A stretch of DNA of 64,000 nucleotides from Chitinophaga sp. E66 (GCA_019285755.1 CP079103.1:1860001-1924000); one strand, 5' to 3'. Counted from the first letter of the stretch, positions 20,681-35,046 are shown. Program-made: numbers and translations. Notes: generated by a model from the sequence alone, not told the origin.

Positions 20681-21136
20681 TCAGATCCGGTATCCGTTCT
20701 GTTTGAACGCTTCTACGCGTTCTGCAATTTGCTTGTTGCTCAGGGCCAGGATGCGGGCAGCCAGTACAGCCGCGTTGCGCGCTCCCGCCTTACCTACCGC
20801 CAGGGTACCAACAGGCAGGCCTGCAGGCATCTGTACGATAGAATACAATGCGTCAATGCCGCCAGGCAGACCACCGTCCAGGGGAACGCCCAGAACAGGG
20901 AGAGAAGTGTAGGCAGATACTACGCCCGGCAATGCCGCCGCCATACCAGCAGCTGCAATAATCACGCCGTAACCCTGGGGCTGCGCATTCACTACAATCT
21001 CGCGAACCTTGTCGGGATTACGGTGCGCCGAAGCCACCATCATTTCGCTTTCAATGCCAAAGAACTGTAAATAGCTCTGTGATTCCTGCATTACGGGCTT
21101 ATCGCTTTCCGAGCCCATGATAATTAAAACTTTCAT
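20681..21136 (-). CDS. purE: N5-carboxyaminoimidazole ribonucleotide mutase
   Basis: Class I PurE of purine synthesis, which converts N5-CAIR to CAIR. Intact, 151 residues. Motifs: IIMGSESDKPVM, VASAHRNPDKV (catalytic His), IIAAAGMAAALPGV, and VPLDGGLPGGIDALYSIVQMPAGLPVGTLAVG (usual P-V-x-T segment). No purK next to it in the window. The start ATG at 21136 is preceded by a likely promoter at 21201-21208. Confidence 0.95.
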   Translation of the reverse strand: MKVLIIMGSESDKPVMQESQSYLQFFGIESEMMVASAHRNPDKVREIVVNAQPQGYGVIIAAAGMAAALPGVVSAYTSLPVLGVPLDGGLPGGIDALYSIVQMPAGLPVGTLAVGKAGARNAAVLAARILALSNKQIAERVEAFKQNGYRI

Positions 21137-21200
21137 CTCGATGTTTGAGTATTAATCGTCTATAAATTAACGTAAATAAATGACTATTTGTTTCCTGCGT

Positions 21201-21208
21201 CAAAGATA
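21201..21208 (-). promoter_or_regulatory. Putative -7 promoter element of purE
   Basis: On the minus strand the sequence reads TATCTTTG, a full match to TAnnTTTG, 64 bases upstream of the purE ATG. A clear -33 TTG was not found. Confidence 0.45.
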
Positions 21209-21355
21209 TTATAAACGAAGCATAAGAAATCATTTCAGCCCCTGTGATTTTTCCACCACCCCGCCTAACCCCTTTTACCACGCTGATAACTGAAAATTGT
21301 GTAATATATTGACTACATTCGCGGATCAACTGGCTATCCCTAACAGTCCCTTTGC

Positions 21356-23962
21356 ATGAACCATCCCTTGCTGACACAGGTGATCGAAGCCCTCCCGGAT
21401 CCCGTAGCCGTGTTCGATACACAGCTGCGCATCGTGACGGTCAACAGCGCTTTCTCCGAAGAAAGCCGCCGCCACCTGGGCTTTGCCCTCAGCGCGGGAG
21501 ACAGCCTCCTCAGGCTGGCGGACCTCCACCCCAGGCTGGAATCGCAGTCCATGCACCACTGGCTCGCAGCCCTCAACGGCCAGCGCGTCTCATTCGAGCT
21601 CTCCTACGGCCATCCGCCCCTCCGGTACCAGATCTCCTGCAGCCCACTCTATAACGAACAGGAAGAGGTCTTCCAGGTGATGATGGTCATCCGCAACGTT
21701 CAGGCAGAAACCGAAGTCCGCGAAAGCGAACGCTTCTTCCGATCCGTGCTCGAAAACCTGCCCGTAGGCCTCCACGAATTCACGCCAGACGGATGGCACC
21801 GCAATATGAACGGCGCCCAGCGCGAAATCCTGGGAGACGATCACCCCGCCGTCTCCGGCCCGTACAATGTGTTCGACGATCCTTCAACCGCCGCAGCGGC
21901 CTCACCGCCCTGCTCGATGACGTCAAACAACATAAAGCGCCCGTTAAACGGGAAATGCTGCTCAAGTATACCGAGCTGCACGACGAAAACGTCACCCGCA
22001 TCCAGCCCATGTATTACGAGGTCACCGGGTTTCCCGTGCTCGACCTCCAGGGCGATATCGAATGCCTCTTCATCATCCTCAGCGAAATCACAGAAAAGAA
22101 ACTGGCCGTGCTCAGCCTCGAAAAGAGCGAGCGCCTCCTGCATACCATCGTGGAACACCTGCCGGTTGGCTACATCCAGTTCGATAATTTCGGATTCATC
22201 CGCCGCGTCAACCAGACGCAACGGAAGTTCTTTGCCAGCACCGGCCTGGAAGAGCATCCCGACAGTAACCTCGTGCAAGACCCTTCGCCCGGTTGTTTGA
22301 ACTGGATAAGCTCTTCATGGAAGTATTGCAGCGCGGTAAGGTCATCCGCATGGAAAAGAAACTGGAATTCCAGGTGCATACCGGCGCCGGCAAGATCGAC
22401 CGCGAGATCTTCCTCGACCTGACGATGTTCCCGGTAGAAGACCCCGTCGATAAAGACCAGATCGTCGTAGCGCTCGTCAACGATATCACCGAGAAGAAGC
22501 GCCAGGAGCTGGAGAGCACCAAGACCAGGAATCGCTCCTGCAAACGGGCGAGATCGGCAAAATAGGCGGCTGGGAGCTGGACATGGCCACCCGCCATTTG
22601 CGGTGGAGCGGACAGACCTACAAGATTCACGAACTGCCGCCCTATGCTACCATCAATGTAGAAAAAGCGCTGTCGTTCTACGTGCCGGAATCCCGCGTGC
22701 GGATGGACCAGGCCATCGCCGCCTGCATGAGCCGCGGGAAGGCGTATGACCTGCAGGTCACGATCCAGACGGCGAGGAACAATACGCTGCAGGCCCGCGT
22801 CATCGGCAAGCCTGAATACCGCAACGGCCGCATCGTGCGCATATACGGCGTTATCCAGGATGTTACCGAGCAGTACCGCATACGCAACCAGCTCACCCGC
22901 AACGCGGAGCTTATGCGGTTATTCTTCGATACCATCGATATGGGGTACGCGGTGATGGACAAAGACGGCAAGGTGAACTTCATCAACCGCAAGGCACAGG
23001 AGATCGTGGATCATGGCAAAGTGATCGGCCGGAATATCTTCGAGGTATTCCCTTCGCTGGTGGGCTCCACGTTCCACGCCCGCGTGCGCCAATGTATCGA
23101 TGCACAGGCGCCCGTGTCTTTCTCCAACTATCTCCCGCAGGTGGATAAATGGTACGAGTTCCTGCTGGCGCCCATGCAGGACGGCAGCATTTCCATCTTC
23201 ACGCGCAATATCACCGACAGCAAGAAGATGCAGCGGGAGCTGCGAAAGGCCAACGAACAGCTGTCTTCCCTCAATAAATTCCTCGTCAACCAGAACAAGC
23301 AGCTGGAAGACTTCGCCCATATCACTTCGCATAACCTCCGTGCGCCCATCGCCAACCTCAAGGCGCTCATGCAGATCATGAACGAATCGGATAATGAGCA
23401 GGAACGGGAAATGTACCGCGGTATGTTCGCAGAAGTGATCCGCAATATCGACGAAACGCTCAACGACCTGATAGAGATCGTGCAGATCCGTAAAGACCTG
23501 AACGTGGAACGCGAAACGCTTGCCTTTAACGACCGCCTGCAGAAGATAAAGGATATCCTGCTGGTGGATATAGAAACCAGCGGCATCCATCTTACGGCAG
23601 ACTTCCAGGAAGCGCCGCATATCGAATACCCGCGCATTTACCTCGACAGCATCCTTCAGAACCTCCTCACCAATGCCATCAAGTACCGGTCGGCCGAGCG
23701 CAGGCCTAGCCTGCACCTGCATAGCAGGGTGGTAGACGGCGGCATCATGCTAACGGCGGAGGATAATGGTATGGGGATCGATATGGAGCGGTATGGCGCC
23801 AAACTGTTCGGATTCCGTAAAACATTTCATAAAAACAAGGATGCCAAGGGTATAGGCCTGTTTATCACGAAGACGCAGATCGAAGCGATGGGCGGGAGTA
23901 TACATGCCGAAAGCCGCCTGGGTGCAGGAACGAAATTTATCATTACCTTCAGGCCCGAATAG
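21356..23962 (+). CDS. Multi-PAS sensor histidine kinase
   Basis: About 870 residues with no obvious membrane segment, so probably cytoplasmic. It has four or five PAS/PAC units: VIEALPDPVAVFDTQLRIVT, VLENLPVGLHEFTPDG, TIVEHLPVGYIQFDNFGFI, a PAC-like stretch (RIYGVIQDVTEQYRIRN) and FDTIDMGYAVMDKDGKVNF. A HisKA domain with FAHITSHNLRAPIANL (phospho-His) and a HATPase domain with LLTNAIKYRS, EDNGMGID and KGIGLFITK follow. Frame changes near 21880, 22290 and 22530 are needed to join it. A single-domain response regulator follows 7 bases after the stop. Such kinases may bind haem, flavin or nothing; no cofactor can be assigned. Confidence 0.88.
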
Positions 23963-23969
23963 CAATTCT

Positions 23970-24362
23970 ATGAAGCCGCTACATTCGATCTTTATAGTAG
24001 ACGATGACCCCATTCACCAGCAGATCACTGAAATCATGCTGGATAGACTGAGGATCGCTGATGCAGTTAAAAAGTTCTCCGATGCGCAGGATGTGCTCGA
24101 TCACATCCGCCTCCATACCGCAGACCATGACGGCCTGCCGGACCTTATCCTGCTGGATCTCAATATGCCTGTCATGGACGGGTGGGAATTTCTCGAAGTG
24201 TATGCCGGTATCCGGCCGCAGCTCGTCAAAGACATACGCATATACGTATTGACCTCTTCGATAGACGAGCGCGACCGCCAGCGGGTGGATCAGTTCGATT
24301 TTGTGGCGGGATACCTCACCAAACCGCTTACCAACGACATTATCATGGCATTAGTACCGTAA
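23970..24362 (+). CDS. Single-domain response regulator
   Basis: CheY-like receiver of about 130 residues without an output domain. Acidic pocket IFIVDDDPIHQQ, phospho-acceptor ILLDLNMPVMDGWEF, and conserved Thr/Lys positions in IYVLTSSIDERD and YLTKPL. Chosen ATG at 23970 is 7 bases after the kinase stop, so the two form a cognate pair. The output must be by protein contact or phosphorelay. The 3 prime end converges with rpe. Confidence 0.9.
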   Translation: MKPLHSIFIVDDDPIHQQITEIMLDRLRIADAVKKFSDAQDVLDHIRLHTADHDGLPDLILLDLNMPVMDGWEFLEVYAGIRPQLVKDIRIYVLTSSIDERDRQRVDQFDFVAGYLTKPLTNDIIMALVP

Positions 24363-25046
24363 CGGGTTGTTTCAGCTCCCTTACCGTGGCAACGGGATCA
24401 GGGAGGAGAAAACGGAGCTGCCCGCTACCAGTACATCCGCACCGGCTTCTACAACCAGTGCGGCATTCTGCGTTGTGATGCCGCCGTCCACTTCAATGAG
24501 GGCGCTAGAGCCCGTTCTGCGGATCAGGTCGCGCACCTGGCGCAGTTTGATGTAGGTCTGCTCAATGAAATGCTGCCCGCCGAACCCTGGATTCACGCTC
24601 ATGATGAGCACCAGGTCCAGGTCGGTGATGATGTTCTCCAGCTGGCTGACGGGCGTATGGGGATTCAGCGCCACGCCGGCTTTCATGCCGAGGCCTTTGA
24701 TCTGCTGGATATTACGGTGCAGGTGCCTGCAGGCCTCGATATGAACGGTCAGGTAATCGGCCCCCGCTTTCGCGAATGCCTCCGCATATTTCTCCGGCTC
24801 CTCGATCATGAGGTGCACGTCGTTCACCTTTTTAGACACTTTCGTAACGGCGGCGATCACCGGCAGGCCGAAGCTGATGTTGGGCACGAAGCGGCCGTCC
24901 ATCACGTCGAGATGGAGCCAGTCGGCCTGGCTGTTATTGAGCATTTCCACGTCTTTGCCGATTTCGAGGAAATTGGCGGCAAGCAGGCTGGGGGCGATGA
25001 GCGGTATTTTCTTTTCCAATGCGTTACGGGTTTCAGGTAGGTGCAA
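24343..25046 (-). CDS. rpe: Ribulose-phosphate 3-epimerase
   Basis: Pentose phosphate enzyme that interconverts ribulose 5-phosphate and xylulose 5-phosphate. TIM barrel with LIAPSLLAANF, DWLHLDVMDGRFVPNISFG, DVHLMIEEPEKY, LVLIMSVNPGFGGQ and LIEVDGGITTQNA; metal-binding His and Asp residues are in these motifs. The frame as given ends at 24381 with LIPLPR; adding one C at the CCC near 24395 gives the more usual SSPDPVATVRELK and moves the stop to about 24343, overlapping the convergent response regulator. No ATG is available at the start: the likely codon is the TTG at 25046, two bases after the stop of the TPR gene. Confidence 0.92.
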
Positions 25047-25048
25047 TA

Positions 25049-25863
25049 CTACAGATTTTTAGCGGAATCGAGCAGGCGCTGCGCTTCGGGAAGTTCTTCC
25101 GGAAAGACAATGCCTTGGTCAGATCATCCAGCCCTGCGTCTTTATTACCCTGTTGCAACAGGGCTTTGCCGCGGTGGTAAAAAGCGTCGGCGCTGGTAGG
25201 GTCTGCTTTGGCGGCCATGTTGTAGGAGACCAGCGCGTCTTTCCGGTTGCCCTGTGCGGTCAGCAGGTTGCCCACGGCGATATAGGCCGGCGCATACGCC
25301 TGGTCCCGGCGGATGGCTTCATGATATTGATTCCATGCTTCGATGACATTGCCTGATTTTTCCATGCATTCGCCGGTAAGGAAAGGGGCTTCCGCGGAGG
25401 AGGAATCGATCCGGGCGGCGATGCGGTAATAATTGGCGGCATTCTCGTAGCTGCCAAGCGCCGCGATCATATCCGCCGCGAGCATCACCGCTTCATATTC
25501 GCTGGAATCCTGCTGGATGTGGATGGCGGAGGTCAGCAGGTTTATCGACTTCAACGTGTCCTGCTGCCGCAATGCGATCAGGCCCCGGATGTAGAGCGCC
25601 TGGGGAAGGGAGCCGGGCGATGCGGCGAGGATGTTGGCCTGGCTGTCGGCCGCGGCAAATTCGTTATGCTCGATGAGTGCGTTGGCCAGCCAGGTGCGCA
25701 GCTCGGTGTTTTCCGGTTGCACGGCCAGGTCTGTCCGCATGTTGTGAATGGCAAAGGCGAGGGAATCGGCAACGGGCCCGGGTTGTTGGTTCCCGGAGCC
25801 CGTTTGCTGGCCGCAGGCGCACAGGAGCGCCGGCAAGACCAAATATATCAGGCGGGTGTTCAT
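25049..25863 (-). CDS. TPR lipoprotein
   Basis: Starts MNTRLIYLVLPALLCACGQQ, a lipoprotein signal with Cys near residue 17. About 270 residues with five or more TPR units (for example ALYIRGLIALRQQDTLKSIN, AAADMIAALGSYENAANYY-like, AYIAVGNLLTAQGNRKDALV, AFYHRGKALLQQGNKDAGL). One frame change near 25095 restores the C-terminus ELPEAQRLLDSAKNL and stop at 25049. It lies between thrC (24 bases upstream) and rpe (2 bases downstream), so it is probably co-transcribed with the threonine operon. Scaffold function; partner unknown. Confidence 0.8.
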
Positions 25864-25887
25864 CGCCCAAACATACAGAAATCCCCG

Positions 25888-27215
25888 TTATTTCACATGC
25901 TCCGTTACCGCGGCGTTGCTGGTTTGCAGGAGCCATTCGCGCATCTTGTTATAATCGGCCTCCATCAGCACGGCGTCTTTCTGCAACCCGTCCAGCACCA
26001 TGAGGCGCTCCGGCGCCTGGATGGCGTCGCGCAGGCTGCCGGGCATCGTGTTGGCGAACTTTACCGGGTGCGCCGTTTCCAGGAAAATGCCGGTGTGGCC
26101 GGGATGGCTTTGCATGTATCGCTTCAGGCCAAGATAGCCTACGGCCCCGTGCGGGTCCATGAGGTAGCGGCGGCGTGCGTAGACGTCTTCCATGGCGGCC
26201 ACCGTTTGCGCGTCATTAAAGCTGTAGGCGGTGAGACTGGCTTTCAGCGCACGGTCATTTTGCGCGAAGAGCTGCAGGATGCGGACAAAGTTGCTCGGGT
26301 CGGCAACGTCCATCGCGTTAGACAAAGTTGCCACGGCCGGGTTGGGCTCGTATTTGCCATTGTTCATGAAGCGGGGCACGGTATCGTTCACATTGGTGGA
26401 TGCGATGAAGTGCTGGATGGGCAGTCCCATCGCCGCGGCCATCATGCCGGCGCAGATATTGCCGAAGTTGCCGCTGGGAACGGAGATGACGGCTTCTTTC
26501 TTCCACTGCTTCACTTTCCTGTAAGCCATGAAATAATAGAACATCTGCGGCAGCCAGCGGGCTACGTTGATGGAGTTGGCCGAAGTGAGGGGGCGCTGTG
26601 ACTGCAGCTCTTCGTCGAGGAAGGCCATCTTCACCAGGCGCTGACAATCATCGAACGTGCCTTTGATCTCCAGGGCGCGGATGTTCCTTCCCAGCGTGGT
26701 CAGTTGTTTTTCCTGCAGGTCGCTCACTTTGCCGGAAGGGTAGAGGATCACCACTTCCACGCCGGGAACGTCGTAGAACCCGCTGGCCACGGCGCCGCCG
26801 GTATCGCCGGAGGTGGCTACCAGCACGGTGACCGGCTTTTCTTCATCCTGCCGGAAATACCCGAGGCAGCCGGCCATGAACCGCGCGCCCACGTCTTTGA
26901 ACGCGAGGGTAGGGCCATGGAACAGTTCCAGGGCATATACGTTTTCTTCCACTTCGCGCAGCGGAACGGGAAGGTGAGCGTTTCGCGGATGATCTGCGTG
27001 AGCGCCTGCACGGGGATGACTGCGCCGATAAACGGCTGCATCACTTTCCGGGCAATGTATTGCGGGTCGTATTCTTCGAGGCGTTCTATAAAGTCCTTTT
27101 CCAGCCGCGGGATCTCCATGGGGAAGTAAAGCCCTTTGTCGGGCGCCAGGCCACGGATGACGGCTTCGCGGAAGGAGACTTTGTGCTGTGGGTTCTGTAA
27201 GCTATAGTACTGCAT
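25888..27215 (-). CDS. thrC: Threonine synthase
   Basis: PLP enzyme converting O-phosphohomoserine to threonine, last step of the pathway. About 442 residues. N-terminal MQYYSLQNPQHKVSFREAVI, PLP-lysine segment FHGPTLAFKDVGARF, phosphate loop ATSGDTGGAV, and SGNFGNICAGMMA. One frame change near 26965 joins the first 85 residues (FPVPLREVEENVYALELF). The start overlaps the end of thrB by 14 bases, and the gene is the third of thrA-thrB-thrC. Confidence 0.95.
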
Positions 27216-28168
27216 GTTGCGGAGCTTTTATGGCGGTTACGCCGGATGAACTGATGCGGGAAACGTGGATATGGTAGTCGACGCCCAGGGCGCGTAAATA
27301 GCTTCCATGGTGGCGGCTACGGTGCGGGCGTTGGCTTCGCCTTTGCTGAGCATGAACACCGAGGGGCCGCTCCGCTGATCCCCGCCGAGGGGCCCCGCCT
27401 CGCGGCAGCGGAGCTTCAGGTCGTGGAAGGCGGGTATGAGGATGGAACGGATAGGCTCCACGATCACGTCTTCCAGCGCCCGGGAGATGAGGTCGTAATC
27501 TTCCCGGTAAAGGCCGGCTACGAGCGCGCCTACGTTCCCCATTGGCGGATGGCGTCTTTGAGCATCACCTGCTGTTTCAGGATCTCTCTCGCGTCTGCCG
27601 TGCGCACTTCGATCTGCGGATGGATGACGGTTACCCAGAGATCGGCCGGCGTATGCAGGGCGATCACATCCAGGGGCTGATAGCTGCGCACGAGCGTGAA
27701 ACCGCCCAGGATGGCCGGGGCCACGTTGTCGGCATGCGGGGTGCCGCAGGCCAGGCGCTCGCCTTCCATGGCGAAACGGATCAGCGCCTCGTTCGAAAAG
27801 TGATGGTTGAGCAGCATGTTCCCGCCCGCTACGGCGCCCGCCGCGCTGGCCGCGCTGGAGCCGATGCCGCTGCCGGGATGGATGTTTTTGCGGATAGCGA
27901 TCTCCATGCCCACTTCCGGCTTGCCGTACTCCTGGAGGAGCGCCTGCAGGGCCACGCCCGCCACGTTCTGCGAAGCCTCCAGCGGGAGCTTCGCGCCTTC
28001 GATGGAGGTGATGCGCACGCCGGGCGTGTCCGACAGGCGGATGTCCATTTCATCGCCGGTGCTTTCCAGCGCCAGCCCGATCACGTCGAACCCGCAGGCG
28101 ACGTTGGCTACGGTGGCCGGGGCAAATACCGTAACGGATGGCTTGTTTTCCTGGTTCATATCTTTCAT
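27202..28168 (-). CDS. thrB: Homoserine kinase
   Basis: GHMP kinase that phosphorylates homoserine. About 320 residues. Motifs: VFAPATVANVACGFDVIG (substrate-binding N-terminus), the GHMP ATP loop HPGSGIGSSAASAAGAV, and the C-terminal GISGSGPSVFML-type motif, which appears after a frame change near 27390. A second change near 27535 joins DAIRQWG to MGNVGALVAGLY. ATG at 28168 immediately follows the thrA stop, and the stop codon (27202-27204) lies inside the start of thrC, so translation of the three genes is coupled. Confidence 0.93.
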
Positions 28169-30601
<2,433 letters not shown>

Positions 30602-30652
30602 GTTGAATCTAGATGAATGAGGAAACGAAGGGGAAGCACCCGCTTGCTGGGA

Positions 30653-30748
30653 ACCGGAGCAGCCCGGTCGGTGGACGATATGTGAAAATTAACCCCGGGA
30701 TGGGGTTGTAATGGTTGTGGTGGTGATAATAGTGCCCGTAGCTCCGGT
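30653..30748 (-). promoter_or_regulatory. Competing RNA pairings of the thr attenuator
   Basis: On the minus-strand RNA, ACCGGAGC (30748-30741, inside the leader codons just before the Thr run) is perfectly complementary to GCTCCGGT (30660-30653). The second arm can instead close a local hairpin ACCGG-6-CCGGT (30668-30653), and CCCGG at the leader stop (30699-30695) can pair with CCGGG (30667-30663). These pairings exclude each other, as expected for ribosome-controlled attenuation. No strong U run follows; the tract after the hairpins is C/U-rich. Confidence 0.6.
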
Positions 30749-30793
30749 GGAGATGGAAGCGATACGGATAATATGTGAGTTGCGGTATTGCAC
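30689..30793 (-). CDS. thrL: Threonine operon leader peptide
   Basis: A 34-residue reading frame from GTG (30793) to TAA (30689-30691), 87 bases before thrA. Residues 16-30 hold nine Thr and three Ile (core GTIITTTTITT), the pattern of leader peptides that sense charged tRNA-Thr and tRNA-Ile. It starts about 20-25 bases after a predicted transcription start. An overlapping frame on the same strand gives a His/Tyr-rich sequence, but only this frame matches the products of the operon downstream. No ATG is available; GTG is the only usable start near the promoter. The symbol is by analogy with enterobacterial thrL, not homology. Confidence 0.8.
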   Translation of the reverse strand: MQYRNSHIIRIASISTGATGTIITTTTITTPSRG

Positions 30794-30818
30794 TATTAAC
30801 TTTATGACGTTGATAAGA

Positions 30819-30849
30819 CAAAGGTTATTAATTCTGCTCAGAAATACAA
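30819..30849 (-). promoter_or_regulatory. Putative promoter of the thr operon
   Basis: Minus strand: TTG (30849-30847), 19 bases, then TAACCTTTG (30827-30819), close to the Bacteroidota consensus TTG-N19-21-TAnnTTTG with one extra base in the -7 box. Transcription would begin near 30812, shortly before the leader GTG at 30793. Confidence 0.6.
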
Positions 30850-31030
30850 GCCTTTGAGCCAGATTTAGAAAATATCTAAATAGAAAACCGGTTTTGATAT
30901 GCTTGTAAATGCTGCGATAAGGCCGCTGCTATTGTGTTTTAACTTGTATGACAAAAATGTGACTAATGGATTTTGTTTCATTGTCTCCGAATGACTGCGA
31001 TTGTCATCCTTTTACGTAGAAATGTCATCT

Positions 31031-31184
31031 AACCGTATTGAAACCGTATTGAAACCGTAGTCTAACCGTATTGTAACCGTATTGCAACCGTATTGGAACC
31101 GTATTAGGACCGTATTAGGACCGTATTAGGACCGTATTGCCTTGGTAATGCCTTGGTAGTAATACCGTATTGATACCGTATCAA
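31031..31184. repeat. Tandem array of fourteen 11-bp units
   Basis: Fourteen contiguous 11-mers with core ACCGTATT: AACCGTATTGA (31031, 31042), AACCGTAGTCT (31053), AACCGTATTGT (31064), then variants ending GC, GG, AG, three GACCGTATT units (31108-31140), two diverged CTTGGTA units (31141, 31152) and two TACCGTAT units. Period never deviates from 11. It lies upstream of the thr operon and of hmgA, which diverge. Spacing of one unit per helical turn is compatible with repeated protein binding on one DNA face; function is unknown. Confidence 0.92.
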
Positions 31185-31626
31185 TTCCGGCATATCAAAC
31201 ATGGGGTTCAGTAAGGGTAACTTAAGGGTTTATGTATATCTGGTGTATGTCAACCAGTACTCCCGTCAATACAGTAAAGGATTTGGAGGGAAAAAGGAGG
31301 GAAAGACCATGGGGAGCGGAGATATTCCTTAACTCTTAGCCTGATATTGCTTTACTCCGAATGAGCTTAGGTATGGGCCTCCCATGGTAAAAATATTCCC
31401 GGGCATTTGTCCGCCGTATTGGAATTTCCCTTAATTTTATCACAATTACGTATGCATCCGCTGCTTACATACAAAATCCAGAGCACTTATTGCTTTCTCA
31501 TGGCAACCCTCGCCATGGATTCGGCGTTATAATGCCGGGGCCCTGTCGCGGCCATTCCTCCCGTTCTAAAGACGTATTCTGATCTGTTTGCCGGCTCACC
31601 GCCGGGAAAGTTCAATTCCACCTATC
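31185..31626. other. Intergenic region upstream of hmgA
   Basis: No convincing reading frame. Short inverted sequences are present, such as ATGGG-CCT-CCCAT near 31374-31386, and the motif CCATGG recurs (about 31308, 31383 and 31513). No clear TTG-N19-TAnnTTTG promoter was picked out before hmgA. Confidence 0.4.
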
Positions 31627-32780
31627 ATGCCACATTATCATACACTCGGGCAAATTCCGCATAAGCGGCACACCCAGTTCCGTAAACCGGACGGTTCCCT
31701 TTACTCCGAACAACTGTTCTCGACAGAAGGGTTCTCATCCAATTCATCCTTGCTGTACCACTGCCACCCGCCCACGGAAATCGTACGGGTAGACGAGCCC
31801 TACGCCGCCGCCCCAGCGTGGCCGAAGAAAAGATGCTCAAACACCGCAGCTTCCAGGGCTTTAACATCCAGCCCGAAAACGATTACCTCGCTTCCCGCAA
31901 ACCGGTGCTCGTTAATTCAGATTGCCACCTTTCCCTCGCCGCCCCGCGCAGCAGCATGAAAGATTACTTCTATAAGAACGCGGACGCCGATGAACTGCTC
32001 TTCATCCACGAAGGCTCCGGCACCCTCCGTACCCAATACGGCCGCATCGATTTCGGTTATGGAGATTACCTCTCCATCCCCGCGGCACCATCTACCAGCT
32101 GGAATTCTCCAACGCAGACAACCGCCTGTTCATCGTGGAGTCTTTCAGCCCCATCCGCTTCCCTAAAAGATACCTCAGTCCATACGGCCAGCTGCTGGAA
32201 CACGCCCCCTTCTGCGAGCGCGATATCCGCCAGCCTAAAGACCTGGAAACCATCGACCAGGCCGGCGACTATATCATCAATATCAAAAGAAAGGCGTGAT
32301 GTACCCCATTCACTACGGTCATCACCCGTTCGACGTTATCGGCTGGGACGGCTGCGAGTATCCCTTCGCGCTGTCTATCCACGACTTCGAGCCCATCACC
32401 GGCCGCGTCCATCAACCGCCGCCTGTCCACCAGACCTTCGAAGGCCACAACTTCGTGGTGTGCTCTTTCGTGCCGCGCATGTATGATTACCATCCGCAGG
32501 CCGTTCCCGCACCTTATAATCATAGCAATATCGACAGCGATGAAGTGCTTTATTACGTAGACGGCGACTTCATGAGCCGCAAACACGTGACCCGCGGCAT
32601 GATCACCCTCCATCCCGGCGGCATCCCCATGGGCCGCACCCCGGAGCGGTAGAGAAGAGCCTCGGCGCTAAGGAAACGAAGGAACTGGCCGTGATGGTAG
32701 ATACCTTCCATCCCCTGCAAATCACCAAAGACGCGCTGGGTATCGAAGACGAACGCTACGTCATGAGCTGGGCCGAATAA
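31627..32780 (+). CDS. hmgA: Homogentisate 1,2-dioxygenase
   Basis: Iron(II) ring-cleaving dioxygenase of tyrosine breakdown, converting homogentisate to maleylacetoacetate. About 384 residues, in the range of the shorter bacterial form. Start MPHYHTLGQIPHKRHTQFRK; visible DELLFIHEGSGTLRTQYG (cupin part), and the iron/substrate region HNFVVCSFVPRMYDYHP, PYNHSNIDSDEVLYYVDG and GMITLHPGGIPHGPHPG. Frame changes near 31812, 32085 and 32290 and at C4 32625-32628 (five C restores PHGPHPG). It is the first of three plus-strand genes with hppD two genes downstream. Confidence 0.93.
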
Positions 32781-32807
32781 TTTTTACTTTTGGAAAAAAA
32801 TATAAGC

Positions 32808-33799
32808 ATGGAATACAGACAATTAGGAGACAGCAATCTGAAAGTATCCGCCATCACCTTCGGCGCATGGGCTATCGGCGGATGGATGTGGGGCGGCGCG
32901 GAACGTAAGGACGCTACCGAAGCCATCCGCGCATCGATCGACCGTGGCGTAACCTCCATCGATACGGCGCCGATCTATGGACAAGGCACCAGCGAAGAGA
33001 TCGTCGGTGAAGCGCTCGTGGGCATCCCCGCGATAAAGTGCAGATACTTACTAAATTCGGTATGACCTGGGAAGGTACAAATGGCGCCTTCGCATTTAGC
33101 AGCCAGGACAATAGCGGTAAAGCCATCGATATCTACAAATACGCCGGCCGCGACAGCATCATTAAAGAGTGTGAAGCCAGTCTCCGCCGCATGCGTACCG
33201 ATTACATCGACCTCTACCAGATCCACTGGCCAGACGCAACCACGCCTATCGAAGAAACCTTCGAAGCCGTGCTGCGCCTCAAAGAACAGGGCAAGATCCG
33301 CGAAGCCGGCGTCTGCAACTATAATGTGGAGCAGATGAAACAGGCAGACGCAGTGGTGAAGCTCGTTTCCAACCAGGTGCCTTTCAGCATGGTGGAACGC
33401 ACGATCGAAAAGGAACTGGTTCCTTACTGCATAGAAAACAATAAATCGATCCTGGCATACAGCCCGCTGCAACGCGGTATCCTGACCGGCAAGATCAAGC
33501 CCGGTCACAAGTTCGAAGCTGGAGACCACCGGCCCAATACGCCCTTCTATCAGCCGGACAATATCGCCCGCATCAATGCCTTCCTGTCGCTGATCAAACC
33601 GCTGGCGGAAAGCAAGAACGCCACACTGGCGCAGCTGGTCATCCGCTGGACCATCGAGCGGCCGGGCATTACCGTGGCCCTGGTAGGCGCCCGCAACGCC
33701 GGACAGGCAGAGCAGAACGCCGCAGCTATTAATGTGAAACTGACGCAGGAAGAGATCGATTTCATCAATAAGCATTTGTACGCATTGCAACTTGTATAA
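32808..33799 (+). CDS. Aldo/keto reductase
   Basis: NADPH-dependent oxidoreductase with a TIM barrel, about 330 residues. Start MEYRQLGDSNLKVSAITFGAW. The catalytic tetrad is visible: Asp in SIDTAPIYG, Tyr in the same motif, Lys in ILTKFGM, His in YQIHWPDA. C-terminal cofactor segment ITVALVGARNAGQAEQN. One frame change near 33030 (ALVGIPRDKVQILTKFG after joining). It sits 28 bases after hmgA and 33 before hppD, so it is in the same unit. Its substrate is unknown; family members reduce diverse aldehydes and sugars, and a tyrosine-pathway role is only suggested by position. Confidence 0.88.
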
Positions 33800-33831
33800 A
33801 ATCAAAAATCAAACACCAAAACAATCTTTTT

Positions 33832-34959
<1,128 letters not shown>

Positions 34960-34984
34960 ACCAACCTGCTACGTGAGAAAATAT

Positions 34985-35026
34985 AAGGGTGACCGAAAAG
35001 CTATGAACGCTTTTCTGGTCACCCTT
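34985..35026. terminator. Strong terminator after hppD
   Basis: AAGGGTGACC (34985-34994) pairs with GGTCACCCTT (35017-35026), and inside it AAAAGC pairs with GCTTTT, giving a nearly continuous 16-bp stem with a 7-base loop. It lies between hppD and the convergent lyase gene and may serve both. Confidence 0.88.
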
Positions 35027-35046
35027 TGATGTTTTACAGTATTGTA

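Noticed and set aside
25888..27215. thrC as two separate genes because of the break near 26965
   Set aside because: The two parts are adjacent segments of a single threonine synthase, with PLREVEENVYALELF continuous once one base is restored.
30609..30821. A 70-codon His/Tyr-rich frame upstream of thrA
   Set aside because: It overlaps the Thr/Ile-rich leader in another frame. A His/Tyr-rich leader would not fit the threonine operon, and its stop runs up to the thrA start.
31031..31184. CRISPR array
   Set aside because: Units of 11 bp without spacers and with no cas genes nearby; also applies to 4071, 4311 and 56043.
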